From assembly GCA_030453435.1 (NCBI GenBank), contig JAKDKI010000126.1, positions 1 through 6,796 of the forward strand: DNA of 6,796 nucleotides, read 5' to 3'. The stretch comes from Kocuria sp. Its GTDB lineage: Bacteria > Actinomycetota > Actinomycetes > Actinomycetales > Micrococcaceae. The translations under genes were made by a program, and so were the position numbers. This document shows, piece by piece, positions 1-5,863 of the stretch; the stretch's first letter is position 1, and each line of letters opens with the position of its first letter. The notes beneath the pieces were generated by a model. It did not search any database. It was not told the DNA's origin and saw only the letters and a list, made by a program, of their open reading frames with translations.

Positions 1-34
1 ACCCGAGATCTGACCGCCACGGACTGCAGTCAGG

Positions 35-53
35 CCGTTGACCAGTCTAACGG
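35..53 (+). promoter_or_regulatory. Possible promoter/operator region upstream of luxS
   Basis: A 5-bp inverted repeat, CCGTT and AACGG separated by 9 bases, lies about 70 bases upstream of luxS. The left arm overlaps TTGACC (38-43), a good -35-like hexamer. No convincing -10 box lies 16-19 bases downstream; the best match further on is TATTAG at 72-77, too far from this hexamer. The site could be a promoter with an operator, or the end of an upstream gene's terminator cut by the window edge. A 10-bp palindrome (22-31, GACTGCAGTC) sits just upstream. Support is weak and comes from sequence pattern only. Confidence 0.2.
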
Positions 54-123
54 ACAGCGCTCAATACGTCGTATTAGGCGGGTCACCGTTATGGATGTCC
101 CCGTCAACTGGGACAATGGGGCC

Positions 124-582
124 ATGAAGAAAATGAATGTGGAGTCTTTCAACCTGGATCACCGTTCGGTCGCTGCCCCCTACGTTCGGATTGCCGATCG
201 CAAGGAGTTGCCGGGCGGCGACACGCTTATCAAGTACGACGTGCGGTTCACCCAGCCCAATGAATCCCACCTGGAGATGCCCGCGGTCCATTCCATCGAG
301 CACCTCACAGCTGAGCACATGCGCAACCACACCGAGGCACTCATCGATTTCTCCCCCATGGGCTGCCAGACCGGCTTCTACGCGCTCATGCTGGGCACGG
401 AGGACGGCGAGTTCAAAAACCTGCTCGAGGCAACGTTCAAGGACATCCTGGCCGCTGACGAGGTACCGGCTGCTAATGAGGTGCAGTGCGGTTGGGGCGC
501 CAACCACAGCCTCGAGGCGGCCAAGTCCGCAGTGCAGAACTTCCTGGACGAACGCGCCGCATGGGACGTGGTCACCAAGTGA
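124..582 (+). CDS. luxS: S-ribosylhomocysteine lyase LuxS (AI-2 synthesis)
   Basis: LuxS cleaves S-ribosylhomocysteine to homocysteine and 4,5-dihydroxy-2,3-pentanedione (DPD), the precursor of autoinducer-2. It is a cytosolic metal-dependent homodimer. Every family hallmark is visible. Numbered from the ATG at 124, these are the N-terminal NVESFNLDH segment, an RFTQPN segment, the metal-binding HSIEH motif (His56, His60), [10 protein letters not shown] with catalytic Cys81, and the third metal ligand in QCG (Cys122). Length is 152 residues, close to the usual 150-170. The start is uncertain. ATG 91 has a fair ribosome binding site (AGGCGGG, 76-82) but adds 11 residues upstream of the conserved region. 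ATG 124 and ATG 133 fit the family N-terminus better but lack a clear binding site. I chose 124 by protein similarity. The stop overlaps the start of the next gene by 4 bases. The gene appears intact. Confidence 0.96.
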   Translation: MKKMNVESFNLDHRSVAAPYVRIADRKELPGGDTLIKYDVRFTQPNESHLEMPAVHSIEHLTAEHMRNHTEALIDFSPMGCQTGFYALMLGTEDGEFKNLLEATFKDILAADEVPAANEVQCGWGANHSLEAAKSAVQNFLDERAAWDVVTK

Positions 583-1352
583 GCTCAGGGCCCTCCCAGG
601 AGACGTTGAACCACGACGCCGCCCTGTTCGGTCGTTGCGTGGGCTCACCCGCGGTGATTGTCGCCATGGACGAAGAGGCCAAGCCTTTCCTGACGCGCGC
701 TGAGGAACAAGCCGCGCAACCGCTGACCGTGGGCACCGCGCTTGTGTACGCCATCGTGCTCGAGAGCCAGCCCGTGCTGCTCGTGCGCACCGGAATCGGT
801 CTGGTCAATGCGGCGGCTGCGCTGACCGCGGTCATCGAGCGGTTCGAACCCTCCGCCGTGATCTCGGCGGGTTCGGCCGGCGGGCTGCGGGCGGACGTGA
901 ACGTGGGCGACCTGGTGATCGGCACCGGCTACCGCTATACGGATGCTGATGCCACGGCGTTCGGGTACGTTCCCGGCCAGGTACCGGGCATGCCGGAGAC
1001 CTACTCCCCCGCTGAGAACTTGTTGGGTGCCACCGAAACTCTGGTGGCCACCGACAACCAGACGGTGCTTCGTGGCACCATGCTCTCGGGCGGCTCGTTC
1101 GTGACGGAAGCCAACGTGGGAGCCACCCGCGAAATCTTCCCCGAAGCCCTGAGCACGGACATGGAAACGGTGGCGCTCGCGCAGGTATGCACCACCCGCG
1201 AGTACCCGTTCGTTGCCGTGCGCAGTATTTCGGACCTGTGCGGCCCGGCGGCCGGGCAGCAGTTTCATCTGGAGATCGATCTGGTGGCGGAGATCAGCGC
1301 GAGTGCGGTATGCCAGGTACTGAACACCCTTCGCCAAAGTACTTCCGAGTGA
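579..1352 (+). CDS. mtn: 5'-methylthioadenosine/S-adenosylhomocysteine nucleosidase
   Basis: This enzyme hydrolyses the N-glycosidic bond of S-adenosylhomocysteine (and methylthioadenosine), releasing adenine and giving the S-ribosylhomocysteine that LuxS uses. It is a cytosolic PNP/UDP-phosphorylase family protein. Numbered from GTG 579 (257 residues), it shows VIVAMDEEA with Glu33 aligning to E. coli Glu12, GSAGGL (98-103), the VGD strand and [10 protein letters not shown] (121-130), DMET with Met195/Glu196 aligning to E. coli Met173/Glu174, and SISD with Asp219 aligning to catalytic Asp197. The E. coli stretches VEMEA and SGDAFING read TDMET and SGGSFVTE here. GTG 579 overlaps the luxS stop in a GTGA arrangement, which suggests translational coupling. 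The resulting protein has about 22 residues before the conserved core; GTG 639 or GTG 654 would give a shorter form. The alternative gene names are mtnN and pfs. Confidence 0.93.
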   Translation: MSSGPSQETLNHDAALFGRCVGSPAVIVAMDEEAKPFLTRAEEQAAQPLTVGTALVYAIVLESQPVLLVRTGIGLVNAAAALTAVIERFEPSAVISAGSAGGLRADVNVGDLVIGTGYRYTDADATAFGYVPGQVPGMPETYSPAENLLGATETLVATDNQTVLRGTMLSGGSFVTEANVGATREIFPEALSTDMETVALAQVCTTREYPFVAVRSISDLCGPAAGQQFHLEIDLVAEISASAVCQVLNTLRQSTSE

Positions 1353-1364
1353 ATTGAGGAACGC

Positions 1365-2228
1365 ATGAGCGATAAAAAACTTGAGGACGCAGTCCCGGAT
1401 GTCCCGCGCCACGTGCTGCGTGACGACAACAAGATTCCGCAGCTGGGTCTGGGCACCTATCCCATGGACGATGCTGAGGCGGAGGCACTGATCCCGGAAG
1501 CCCTGTGGCGTGGGTACCGCCTGATCGATACCGCCGTGAACTACGGCAACGAAATGGGTGTGGGCCGTGGTGTGCAGGCTTCGGGCATCAAGCGCGAGGA
1601 CATCTTCCTGACCACCAAGCTCCCGGGGCGCGATCACGGCACGGATTCCGTCCGGCGCTCACTTGAAGGCTCCCTGAAGCGGCTGGGCACGGATTACGTG
1701 GATCTGTACCTGATTCACTGGCCCAATCCGTCCGTGGACCGCTACGTGGAGACGTGGCGGACCATGATCGAGTTGCGGGATCAGGGCCTGGTCAAGTCCA
1801 TCGGTGTGTCCAACTTCCTGCCGGAGCACCTGTCGCGCCTGGAGAAGGAAACCGGTGAGATGCCGGTGATCAATCAGGTGGAGCTGAACCCCCAGTACCA
1901 GCAGGAACTGCTGCGCGAGTTCCATGACGAACACAAAATCGTGACCGAAGCGTGGGCGCCACTGGGCCGCAAGACGGACATCCTGCAGCACGATTGGATT
2001 GCGGAGATCGCTCGGAAACAGGGCCGCACTCCCGCTCAGGTCATGCTGCGTTGGCACATCCAGTCCAACATCCTGCCCATTCCCAAGACCTCGGACGTCA
2101 CCCGTATGGCCGAGAATATCGACGTGTTCGACTGGGACCTCTCCGATGATCAGATGCGACGCATCAAAATGCTGCACACCGGTTTGAGTGGTTCGGGTTT
2201 TGATCCCCGCGATCACGAAGAAATGTAG
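1365..2228 (+). CDS. Aldo/keto reductase (2,5-diketo-D-gluconate reductase-like)
   Basis: This is a 287-residue NADPH-type aldo/keto reductase, a cytosolic TIM-barrel enzyme that reduces aldehydes or ketones to alcohols. The catalytic tetrad is complete: Asp55 and Tyr60 in LIDTAVNYGNE, Lys85 in TTKLPG, and His118 in LIHWPN. Other family signatures are GLGTYPMD near the N-terminus, GVSNF (147-151), QVELNP (171-176), and the cofactor-binding IPKTSDVTRMAEN (239-251) with Lys241 and Arg247, typical of NADPH users. It most resembles the bacterial DkgA/DkgB-like group, but the substrate cannot be read from sequence. ATG 1365 follows the nucleosidase stop by 12 bases and has GAGGAA (1356-1361) just upstream, so it is probably the third gene of the luxS unit. 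The family acts broadly on reactive carbonyls such as methylglyoxal, and a link to DPD is only speculation. The gene appears intact. Confidence 0.93.
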   Translation: MSDKKLEDAVPDVPRHVLRDDNKIPQLGLGTYPMDDAEAEALIPEALWRGYRLIDTAVNYGNEMGVGRGVQASGIKREDIFLTTKLPGRDHGTDSVRRSLEGSLKRLGTDYVDLYLIHWPNPSVDRYVETWRTMIELRDQGLVKSIGVSNFLPEHLSRLEKETGEMPVINQVELNPQYQQELLREFHDEHKIVTEAWAPLGRKTDILQHDWIAEIARKQGRTPAQVMLRWHIQSNILPIPKTSDVTRMAENIDVFDWDLSDDQMRRIKMLHTGLSGSGFDPRDHEEM

Positions 2229-2248
2229 CTGCTAGCTGGTTCGACGTT

Positions 2249-3262
2249 TCAGGCGGTCTCGCGAGGTTCCTGGGCCAGGATCTCGCGGGACCGTTTGACG
2301 TCGTCATTCATCTGGGCCACCAGAGCCTCGATCCCTCGGTATGCCACCATGCCGCGCAACCGTTCCACGAAGTCCACCACGACCTGCTGGCCGTAAAGGT
2401 TGAAATCCTCGATGTCCTCGTCCGGGCGGTCGATCACGTGGGCCTCGACTTGGCGCGAAACCCCCTCGAACGTGGGATTGGATCCCACGGAAATGGCGGT
2501 GGGCCAGCGTTTGCCGTTCTGGTCCACGAGCCAGCCCGCATACACTCCGTCAGCCGGGATGAACCCGGTGGCTTCCGGGGAAAGATTAGCGGTGGGAAAA
2601 CCCAGCTCCCGTCCGCGTGCGGCACCGTGCACCACCTCTCCGCGCATGCGGTGATTGCGGGTCAGCAAACCTGTGGCGCCTCGCATGTCACCGGCCTCCA
2701 GGCACGATCGGATCCAGGTCGAGGAACACCGCCGGTCTCCGGATGCGGTCGCGGGCGTTCCGTTCTTGGCGGGAGTCGACGGGTCCGTTCCCACCACGTC
2801 GTCAACGACCACCACGTCGAACCCGTGCTTCTCGCCGAGAGCCCGAATTGCGTTCAGGTCACCGGTGTTGTCCTTGCCGAGCCGGACGTCGGCACCGATG
2901 ACCAGACACACGGCATCGAGAGGGTTGACCAGGTAGTCAACCACGAATTCTTCGGGCGTCAGTTGAGCGAAATCCAGTGAGTAGGGTTGCACCAACACGG
3001 CGTCGATCTCGGTGTGCTCCAGCGCATCCAATTTGTCCTCAAGCCCCATGATCAGGCCCGGGTGAGATTCCGGACGGTGTACGAGAGCTGGGTGCGGATC
3101 GAAAGTAACCACCACGGAACGCGCGTCGCGCTTCCGGGCCGTCTCCAACAACGTGTCAAAAACGTGTTGGTGACCGCGGTGGACGCCGTCGAAGTTTCCA
3201 ATCGTCACAACGGACGGTCCAAAACCCGGGGTGATGTCGTCGCGGGATCTCCAGCGAATCAC
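2249..3262 (-). CDS. ribF: Bifunctional riboflavin kinase / FAD synthetase RibF
   Basis: RibF phosphorylates riboflavin to FMN and adenylates FMN to FAD in the cytosol. The 337-residue protein has the two expected modules. The N-terminal FMN adenylyltransferase carries GNFDGVHRGH (22-31), TFDPHP (53-58) and IGADVRLGKDNTGD (122-135); the usual two aromatic residues of the VGxDFRFG motif are Val and Leu here. An SSTWIR segment (180-185) follows. The C-terminal riboflavin kinase carries GFPTAN (221-226) and the SVGSNPTF segment. The linker around 158-176 is rich in Thr, Pro, Ala and Gly and seems slightly longer than usual. GTG 3262 is chosen because IRWRSRDD matches the usual RibF N-terminus and GAGGAG lies 4 bases upstream; the frame stays open further upstream without family similarity. 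The gene sits 41 bases after the preceding membrane protein gene and converges with the reductase gene. Confidence 0.95.
   Translation of the reverse strand: MIRWRSRDDITPGFGPSVVTIGNFDGVHRGHQHVFDTLLETARKRDARSVVVTFDPHPALVHRPESHPGLIMGLEDKLDALEHTEIDAVLVQPYSLDFAQLTPEEFVVDYLVNPLDAVCLVIGADVRLGKDNTGDLNAIRALGEKHGFDVVVVDDVVGTDPSTPAKNGTPATASGDRRCSSTWIRSCLEAGDMRGATGLLTRNHRMRGEVVHGAARGRELGFPTANLSPEATGFIPADGVYAGWLVDQNGKRWPTAISVGSNPTFEGVSRQVEAHVIDRPDEDIEDFNLYGQQVVVDFVERLRGMVAYRGIEALVAQMNDDVKRSREILAQEPRETA
2255..2292 (+). terminator. Strong hairpin inside ribF 3' end; candidate terminator of luxS unit
   Basis: Bases 2255-2269 pair with 2278-2292 to form a 15-bp stem with an 8-base loop. In plus-strand RNA every position pairs, counting three G-U pairs (2259/2288, 2266/2281, 2268/2279). 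In minus-strand RNA the same three positions become A-C mismatches, so the fold favours plus-strand transcripts. It starts 26 bases after the reductase stop. Only a short T run (GTTTG) follows, so it is not a classic intrinsic terminator, though U-poor hairpins have been proposed as terminators in actinobacteria. It lies within the final codons of ribF on the other strand, where it encodes part of the tail ending in PRETA. Confidence 0.5.
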
Positions 3263-3266
3263 TGTT

Positions 3267-3272
3267 CTCCTC
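3267..3272 (-). promoter_or_regulatory. Ribosome binding site fixing the ribF start
   Basis: On the minus strand GAGGAG lies 4 bases before the GTG at 3262. The open frame continues to 3511, but the extra sequence is Arg/Pro-rich and overlaps the preceding membrane protein gene. This site, together with the conserved IRWR start, argues for the shorter protein. Confidence 0.7.
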
Positions 3273-3303
3273 GATGTCGAGTGTGCGGGCGGACGAAACG
3301 AGC

Positions 3304-3771
3304 CTACCCGTTGACGCGGGTGGGGCGGGTCCGCCACAGCCAGATCAGGCCGATGATGGGCAGTACCAGTGGCACGTAACCGTAGCCCGCACCGAAATGG
3401 GACCACACACTGGCCTTGGGGAAAAGTTCGGGTGAGACCACGCTGAGCAGGCCCACCGCGAGCACACCGATCATCTCGATCCACACCGCGATCCACGCGA
3501 TCCGGTGCCAACCGGGCCCGGTCTTGGTCAGCGCAATCGTGGCTACGACGTAGATGACGGCAGAAATCGTGGACAGGATGATCGCCAGCGGAGCCTGGGA
3601 GAATTCCGTGCCGAGTTGGTAGACGGAGCGCACACCCGCGGACAAGGAGAACACTCCGTAGACCACGATGATGAGCCGCCCGAAGCCGCTGGACTTGGCA
3701 TCCGTGCGTTGTTTTCGGACGCGATGGCCGAAACGCTGTTGCAACGCATTGTGCTCGGTGGACTTGTTCAC
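3304..3771 (-). CDS. Conserved four-helix membrane protein, function unknown
   Basis: This 155-residue protein begins with a charged, Lys/Arg-rich segment (residues 1-32) followed by four likely transmembrane helices at about 32-53, 61-82, 89-112 and 131-147. Its C-terminus is short and basic (WRTRPTRVNG). The basic N-terminus suggests that both ends face the cytoplasm. The most distinctive stretch is the FGAGYGYVPLVLPIIGLIWLW segment (126-146), which resembles a conserved actinobacterial membrane family as I recall it; I cannot name a function or domain. No signal peptide or catalytic motif is visible. The start is GTG 3771, with AGGAAG (3781-3786) 9 bases upstream. The gene lies 43 bases after another small membrane gene and 41 bases before ribF, so it is probably co-transcribed with both. 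Confidence 0.82.
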   Translation of the reverse strand: MNKSTEHNALQQRFGHRVRKQRTDAKSSGFGRLIIVVYGVFSLSAGVRSVYQLGTEFSQAPLAIILSTISAVIYVVATIALTKTGPGWHRIAWIAVWIEMIGVLAVGLLSVVSPELFPKASVWSHFGAGYGYVPLVLPIIGLIWLWRTRPTRVNG

Positions 3772-3814
3772 CGTGTTCGACTTCCTTTCCGTGCAGTGGC
3801 CCTGTCGTGTGGTC

Positions 3815-4192
3815 TCAGAGGTTCTGGTAGTACCAGATGTAGTTCATGCGATAGACCATGATGATCACCACGGGCCCGGCCGCGGCCAGGATGAGTGTTG
3901 ACCAGCGTGAGCGTTCCACGAGGGACCAAATGAATGTTCCCGCCGGGATGAGCAGTGCGGTCAGCAAATAGCCCCAGTATTCCAGGACACTCCCCGAGGC
4001 TTCACTCCCGTACATAGGGAGAAAAATGGAACCCACCATGTAGACGAGCAGGAACAGCTCCAGTAGCAACACGGAACCCTGCGAGAAATCGTCCGGTTCG
4101 CGCCCTCTCAGCGCCTGCACCAGGCATACCAGACACGACAGCGTTCCAATCACCACGGAGGCCCAGAACCAACCGTCGTAACCCCACAGCAT
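3815..4192 (-). CDS. Small four-helix membrane protein, function unknown
   Basis: This 125-residue protein is predicted to be integral to the membrane, with helices at about 8-28, 41-60, 70-92 and 97-115. A charged loop, RGREPDDF (29-36), lies between helices 1 and 2, and an ERSRW motif (93-97) precedes helix 4. The C-terminus is aromatic and asparagine-rich (YRMNYIWYYQNL). I recall similar small proteins with ERSRW before the last helix in other actinobacteria, but know no assigned function. ATG 4192 shares one base with the truB stop (TGATG) and has AGGAG (4201-4205) 8 bases upstream inside truB, so its translation is probably coupled to truB. An alternative ATG at 4222 would add ten residues and overlap truB further, but is less well supported. 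A second membrane protein gene follows after 43 bases. Confidence 0.82.
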   Translation of the reverse strand: MLWGYDGWFWASVVIGTLSCLVCLVQALRGREPDDFSQGSVLLLELFLLVYMVGSIFLPMYGSEASGSVLEYWGYLLTALLIPAGTFIWSLVERSRWSTLILAAAGPVVIIMVYRMNYIWYYQNL

Positions 4193-5229
4193 CAGCGCTT
4201 CTCCTGTTCGGCCGGAAGACATGATTCGGATGCGCCTGCGGCGTCTGAGGCGAAAGTTTCACCCGCGGTAATGCCCAGAACAGACGCGGCGTATCGTTTG
4301 GATGCCGACCCCCGGTTCTCTGCCAGCGCCACGAGCGTCCCGTCCGGAGCGAAACATGCCACCGGAAGCTCGGTTCCGGCCACCACATCATCCGGGTGCG
4401 CGGAGATGCGGCGACCGTGCGACAAGTCCGTGGCCTCCCCCGCGTCCAGTCGACGCACCGGGAACAGCAGCGCCGCGGCCCGGTCCATTTCCAACGTGTC
4501 CACGGTTCCCCCGTCGCTGACAGCCTGCGTCAGATCCTCCAGGGTGTGGGCCTGCTCGAGGGTAAAGGAACCGACTCGGGTGCGACGGAGCCCGGTGAGG
4601 TATCCGCCCACGCCCAGGGCACGTCCAATGTCTCGTGCGAGGGCACGGATGTAGGTCCCGGACGAGCAGGAGACGGTGGCCTTGACGTCAATGCCGGTAT
4701 CGTCACGTGAGATCTCGTGCACCGTGAATTCGTGGATCGTCACCGGCCGCGCGGCCAACTTCACGTCTTCGCCGCCGCGTACGCGGGCGTAGGAGCGTTT
4801 CCCATCGACCTTGATGGCGCTCACCGAAGAGGGGACCTGCTGGATTTCGCCGGCGAGCGCGGCGATTTCGCGGTGGATATCGGCCTCGCTCACGGCTTCC
4901 AGCGCCGCGGTGTCCGCTCGCTCGGTGGTCTCGCCCTCGGCGTCGTCGGTGACCGTGGCGGCGCCCAACCGAATGGCTGCCTCGTAGGTCTTGGACGTAC
5001 CGGTGACCCACGTGAGCAGCTTGGTGGCCTTCTCGACGCCCAGTACCAGAACCCCCGATGCCGTCGGGTCCAAGGTGCCCGCGTGACCCACCTTGCGGGT
5101 GCCGGCGAGGCGCCGCATCCGGGCCACCACATCGTGGGAGGTCCAGCCCAACGGCTTGTCGACGATGACGAACCCGGCCGTCCTCGGTAACGAGGGGGCC
5201 GGGCTCGGAACGTGGGGACGTTCGTTCAC
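4192..5229 (-). CDS. truB: tRNA pseudouridine(55) synthase TruB
   Basis: TruB isomerises uridine 55 in the T-loop of tRNAs to pseudouridine and also acts as a tRNA folding chaperone. The 345-residue protein shows the family signatures in order: VDKPLGWTSHD (23-33), the catalytic GHAGTLDPTASGVL block with Asp54 (E. coli Asp48), KTYEA (80-84), QVPSSVSAIKVDGKRSYARVRGG, and the SCSSGTYIRALARDIG segment. A C-terminal region of about 100 residues, typical of actinobacterial TruB, follows and makes it somewhat longer than the 314-residue E. coli enzyme. The extreme C-terminus is acidic and probably disordered. The start is GTG 5229, with GGAG (5239-5242) 9 bases upstream inside rbfA; only 5 bases separate it from the rbfA stop. 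Its own stop shares a base with the next gene. The gene is complete with no anomaly seen. Confidence 0.97.
   Translation of the reverse strand: MNERPHVPSPAPSLPRTAGFVIVDKPLGWTSHDVVARMRRLAGTRKVGHAGTLDPTASGVLVLGVEKATKLLTWVTGTSKTYEAAIRLGAATVTDDAEGETTERADTAALEAVSEADIHREIAALAGEIQQVPSSVSAIKVDGKRSYARVRGGEDVKLAARPVTIHEFTVHEISRDDTGIDVKATVSCSSGTYIRALARDIGRALGVGGYLTGLRRTRVGSFTLEQAHTLEDLTQAVSDGGTVDTLEMDRAAALLFPVRRLDAGEATDLSHGRRISAHPDDVVAGTELPVACFAPDGTLVALAENRGSASKRYAASVLGITAGETFASDAAGASESCLPAEQEKR
4201..4205 (-). promoter_or_regulatory. Ribosome binding site inside the end of truB
   Basis: AGGAG on the minus strand lies within the last codons of truB (encoding EQEKR), 8 bases before ATG 4192. It decides the start of the small membrane protein in favour of 4192 over 4222 and supports translational coupling through the TGATG overlap. 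Confidence 0.75.
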
Positions 5230-5234
5230 GTGCG

Positions 5235-5699
5235 TCAGCTCCGAGGTGCGTCGGAGTCGATGTCGTTATCGTCCGCGTCGTCCTCGGGGGTGCGGTAAGC
5301 GTCCTCGCCCGCGGCGTAGGACGCGCCCGCAGCCTGAGCCGCGACCTGTTCGTCCTTCTCACGAGCCGCACGCAGGAGCTCTTCGAGACGAGCGGCGTCG
5401 GCGGGGATCTCATCCGCCACGAACGTGAGCGTGGGCGTGAGGCGCGCCGTGATGTTCTTCCCCACCTCGGAGCGCAGAACACCCTTGGCGGACTCGAGCG
5501 CCTGGGCGGTCTCCGCTCGCTGCGTCTCGTCCCCGTAGACGGTGTAATACAGGGTTGCGTGCTGAAGGTCGTTGGTGACCCGGGCATCGGTAATGGTTAC
5601 GAAACCGAGGCGGGGATCCTTGATCCGACGCTCGAGGGCCTGAGCAACGATCACCTTGATGCGGTCGGCCAGCCGTGCGGCGCGTGCGGCGTCAACCAT
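5235..5699 (-). CDS. rbfA: 30S ribosome-binding factor RbfA
   Basis: RbfA binds immature 30S subunits and helps in late maturation of 16S rRNA. The 154-residue protein has a single type-II KH-like domain: N-terminal helix with ARAARLADRIKVIVAQALERRIKDPRL split over residues 5-31, the GFVTITDARVTNDLQHATLYYTVYG strands (32-56), and SAKGVLRSEVGKNI (70-83) with the interhelical AxG-type kink, followed by TPTLTFVAD. Residues from about 119 form an Ala-rich then acidic tail (EDDADDNDIDSD) that is probably disordered and makes it longer than the roughly 120-130-residue core. ATG 5699 has AAGGAG upstream (GGAG at 5707-5710, spacing 7). The gene follows infB after a structured 164-base spacer and is followed by truB after 5 bases, the classic infB-rbfA-truB order. 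Confidence 0.96.
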   Translation of the reverse strand: MVDAARAARLADRIKVIVAQALERRIKDPRLGFVTITDARVTNDLQHATLYYTVYGDETQRAETAQALESAKGVLRSEVGKNITARLTPTLTFVADEIPADAARLEELLRAAREKDEQVAAQAAGASYAAGEDAYRTPEDDADDNDIDSDAPRS

Positions 5700-5719
5700 G
5701 GTGACTCTCCTTCGCTGGG

Positions 5720-5735
5720 GAACGCGGATGCGTTC
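5720..5735 (-). promoter_or_regulatory. Small hairpin just upstream of the rbfA ribosome binding site
   Basis: GAACGC and GCGTTC form a perfect 6-bp stem around a 4-base loop, about 10 bases upstream of the rbfA ribosome binding site. It is not followed by a T run. It could shape the leader of rbfA mRNA or be part of the structured spacer. The role is inference only. Confidence 0.35.
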
Positions 5736-5754
5736 GGTCTAGAAAATCTGGGGT

Positions 5755-5781
5755 GCGGCGCCGTCGTTACAACGACGCCGC
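5755..5781 (-). terminator. Hairpin followed by TTTT in infB-rbfA spacer; weak terminator or attenuator
   Basis: On the minus strand a 6-bp stem (5762-5767 with 5772-5777, loop 5768-5771) is extended by four G-C pairs (5755-5758 with 5778-5781) beyond a 3-base bulge. Reading on downstream of infB, the sequence then runs ACCCCAGATTTTC, so a four-T run lies about 7 bases after the stem. This is a weak intrinsic terminator at best; partial readthrough into rbfA would be expected. The rest of the rbfA-ribF cluster seems to have no other obvious promoter in this window. Confidence 0.4.
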
Positions 5782-5783
5782 TG

Positions 5784-5848
5784 GCCCGCCGCTGTGGGCG
5801 ACGGGCCGGTGCGGCGGGCACCTACCGGGTAGCCGGGATGCCCGCCGC
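5784..5848 (-). repeat. Three-arm inverted repeat forming mutually exclusive stems downstream of infB
   Basis: Read on the minus strand from the infB stop, there are three evenly spaced arms: GCGGCGGGCA (5848-5839), its exact complement TGCCCGCCGC (5820-5811), and GCGGCGGGC again (5792-5784). The middle arm can pair with the first (10 bp, 18-base loop) or the third (9 bp, 18-base loop), but not with both. The first loop also holds a small CTACC/GGTAG inverted repeat. No T run follows directly. The arrangement begins 15 bases after the infB stop. It may act as a terminator-like or mRNA-stabilising 3' structure, an attenuator, or a processing site between infB and rbfA. Confidence 0.6.
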
Positions 5849-5863
5849 TGAGCGAGATGGGTC

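Noticed and set aside
1..90. Search for an upstream gene end, tRNA or riboswitch before luxS
   Set aside because: No convincing coding frame, cloverleaf or known riboswitch pattern is visible; only short inverted repeats are present.
61..648. 195-residue minus-strand frame opposite luxS
   Set aside because: It is the reverse shadow of luxS and shows no recognisable domain.
645..1637. 330-residue open frame on the minus strand across the nucleosidase and reductase genes
   Set aside because: It is antisense to two clearly recognised genes and has an Arg/His/Gly-rich composition with no family similarity. Such frames are common in high-GC coding DNA.
2201..2215. TGATC/GATCA hairpin near the reductase stop as a terminator for ribF
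   Set aside because: The stem is only 5 bp, lies in coding sequence, and is followed by A rather than T residues in the ribF direction.
3145..3170. Inverted repeat CCAACA...TGTTGG within ribF
   Set aside because: It lies deep in conserved coding sequence (DTLLETARK region), has a bulge, and is easily expected by chance.
3263..3511. Extension of ribF upstream to position 3511
   Set aside because: The added 83 residues are Arg/Pro-rich, overlap the preceding membrane protein gene, and lack RibF similarity; GTG 3262 has a strong ribosome binding site.
4703..5587. 294-residue minus-strand frame over truB and rbfA
   Set aside because: It is an Arg/Pro/Ser/Thr-rich frame overlapping truB and rbfA in another phase, without motifs.
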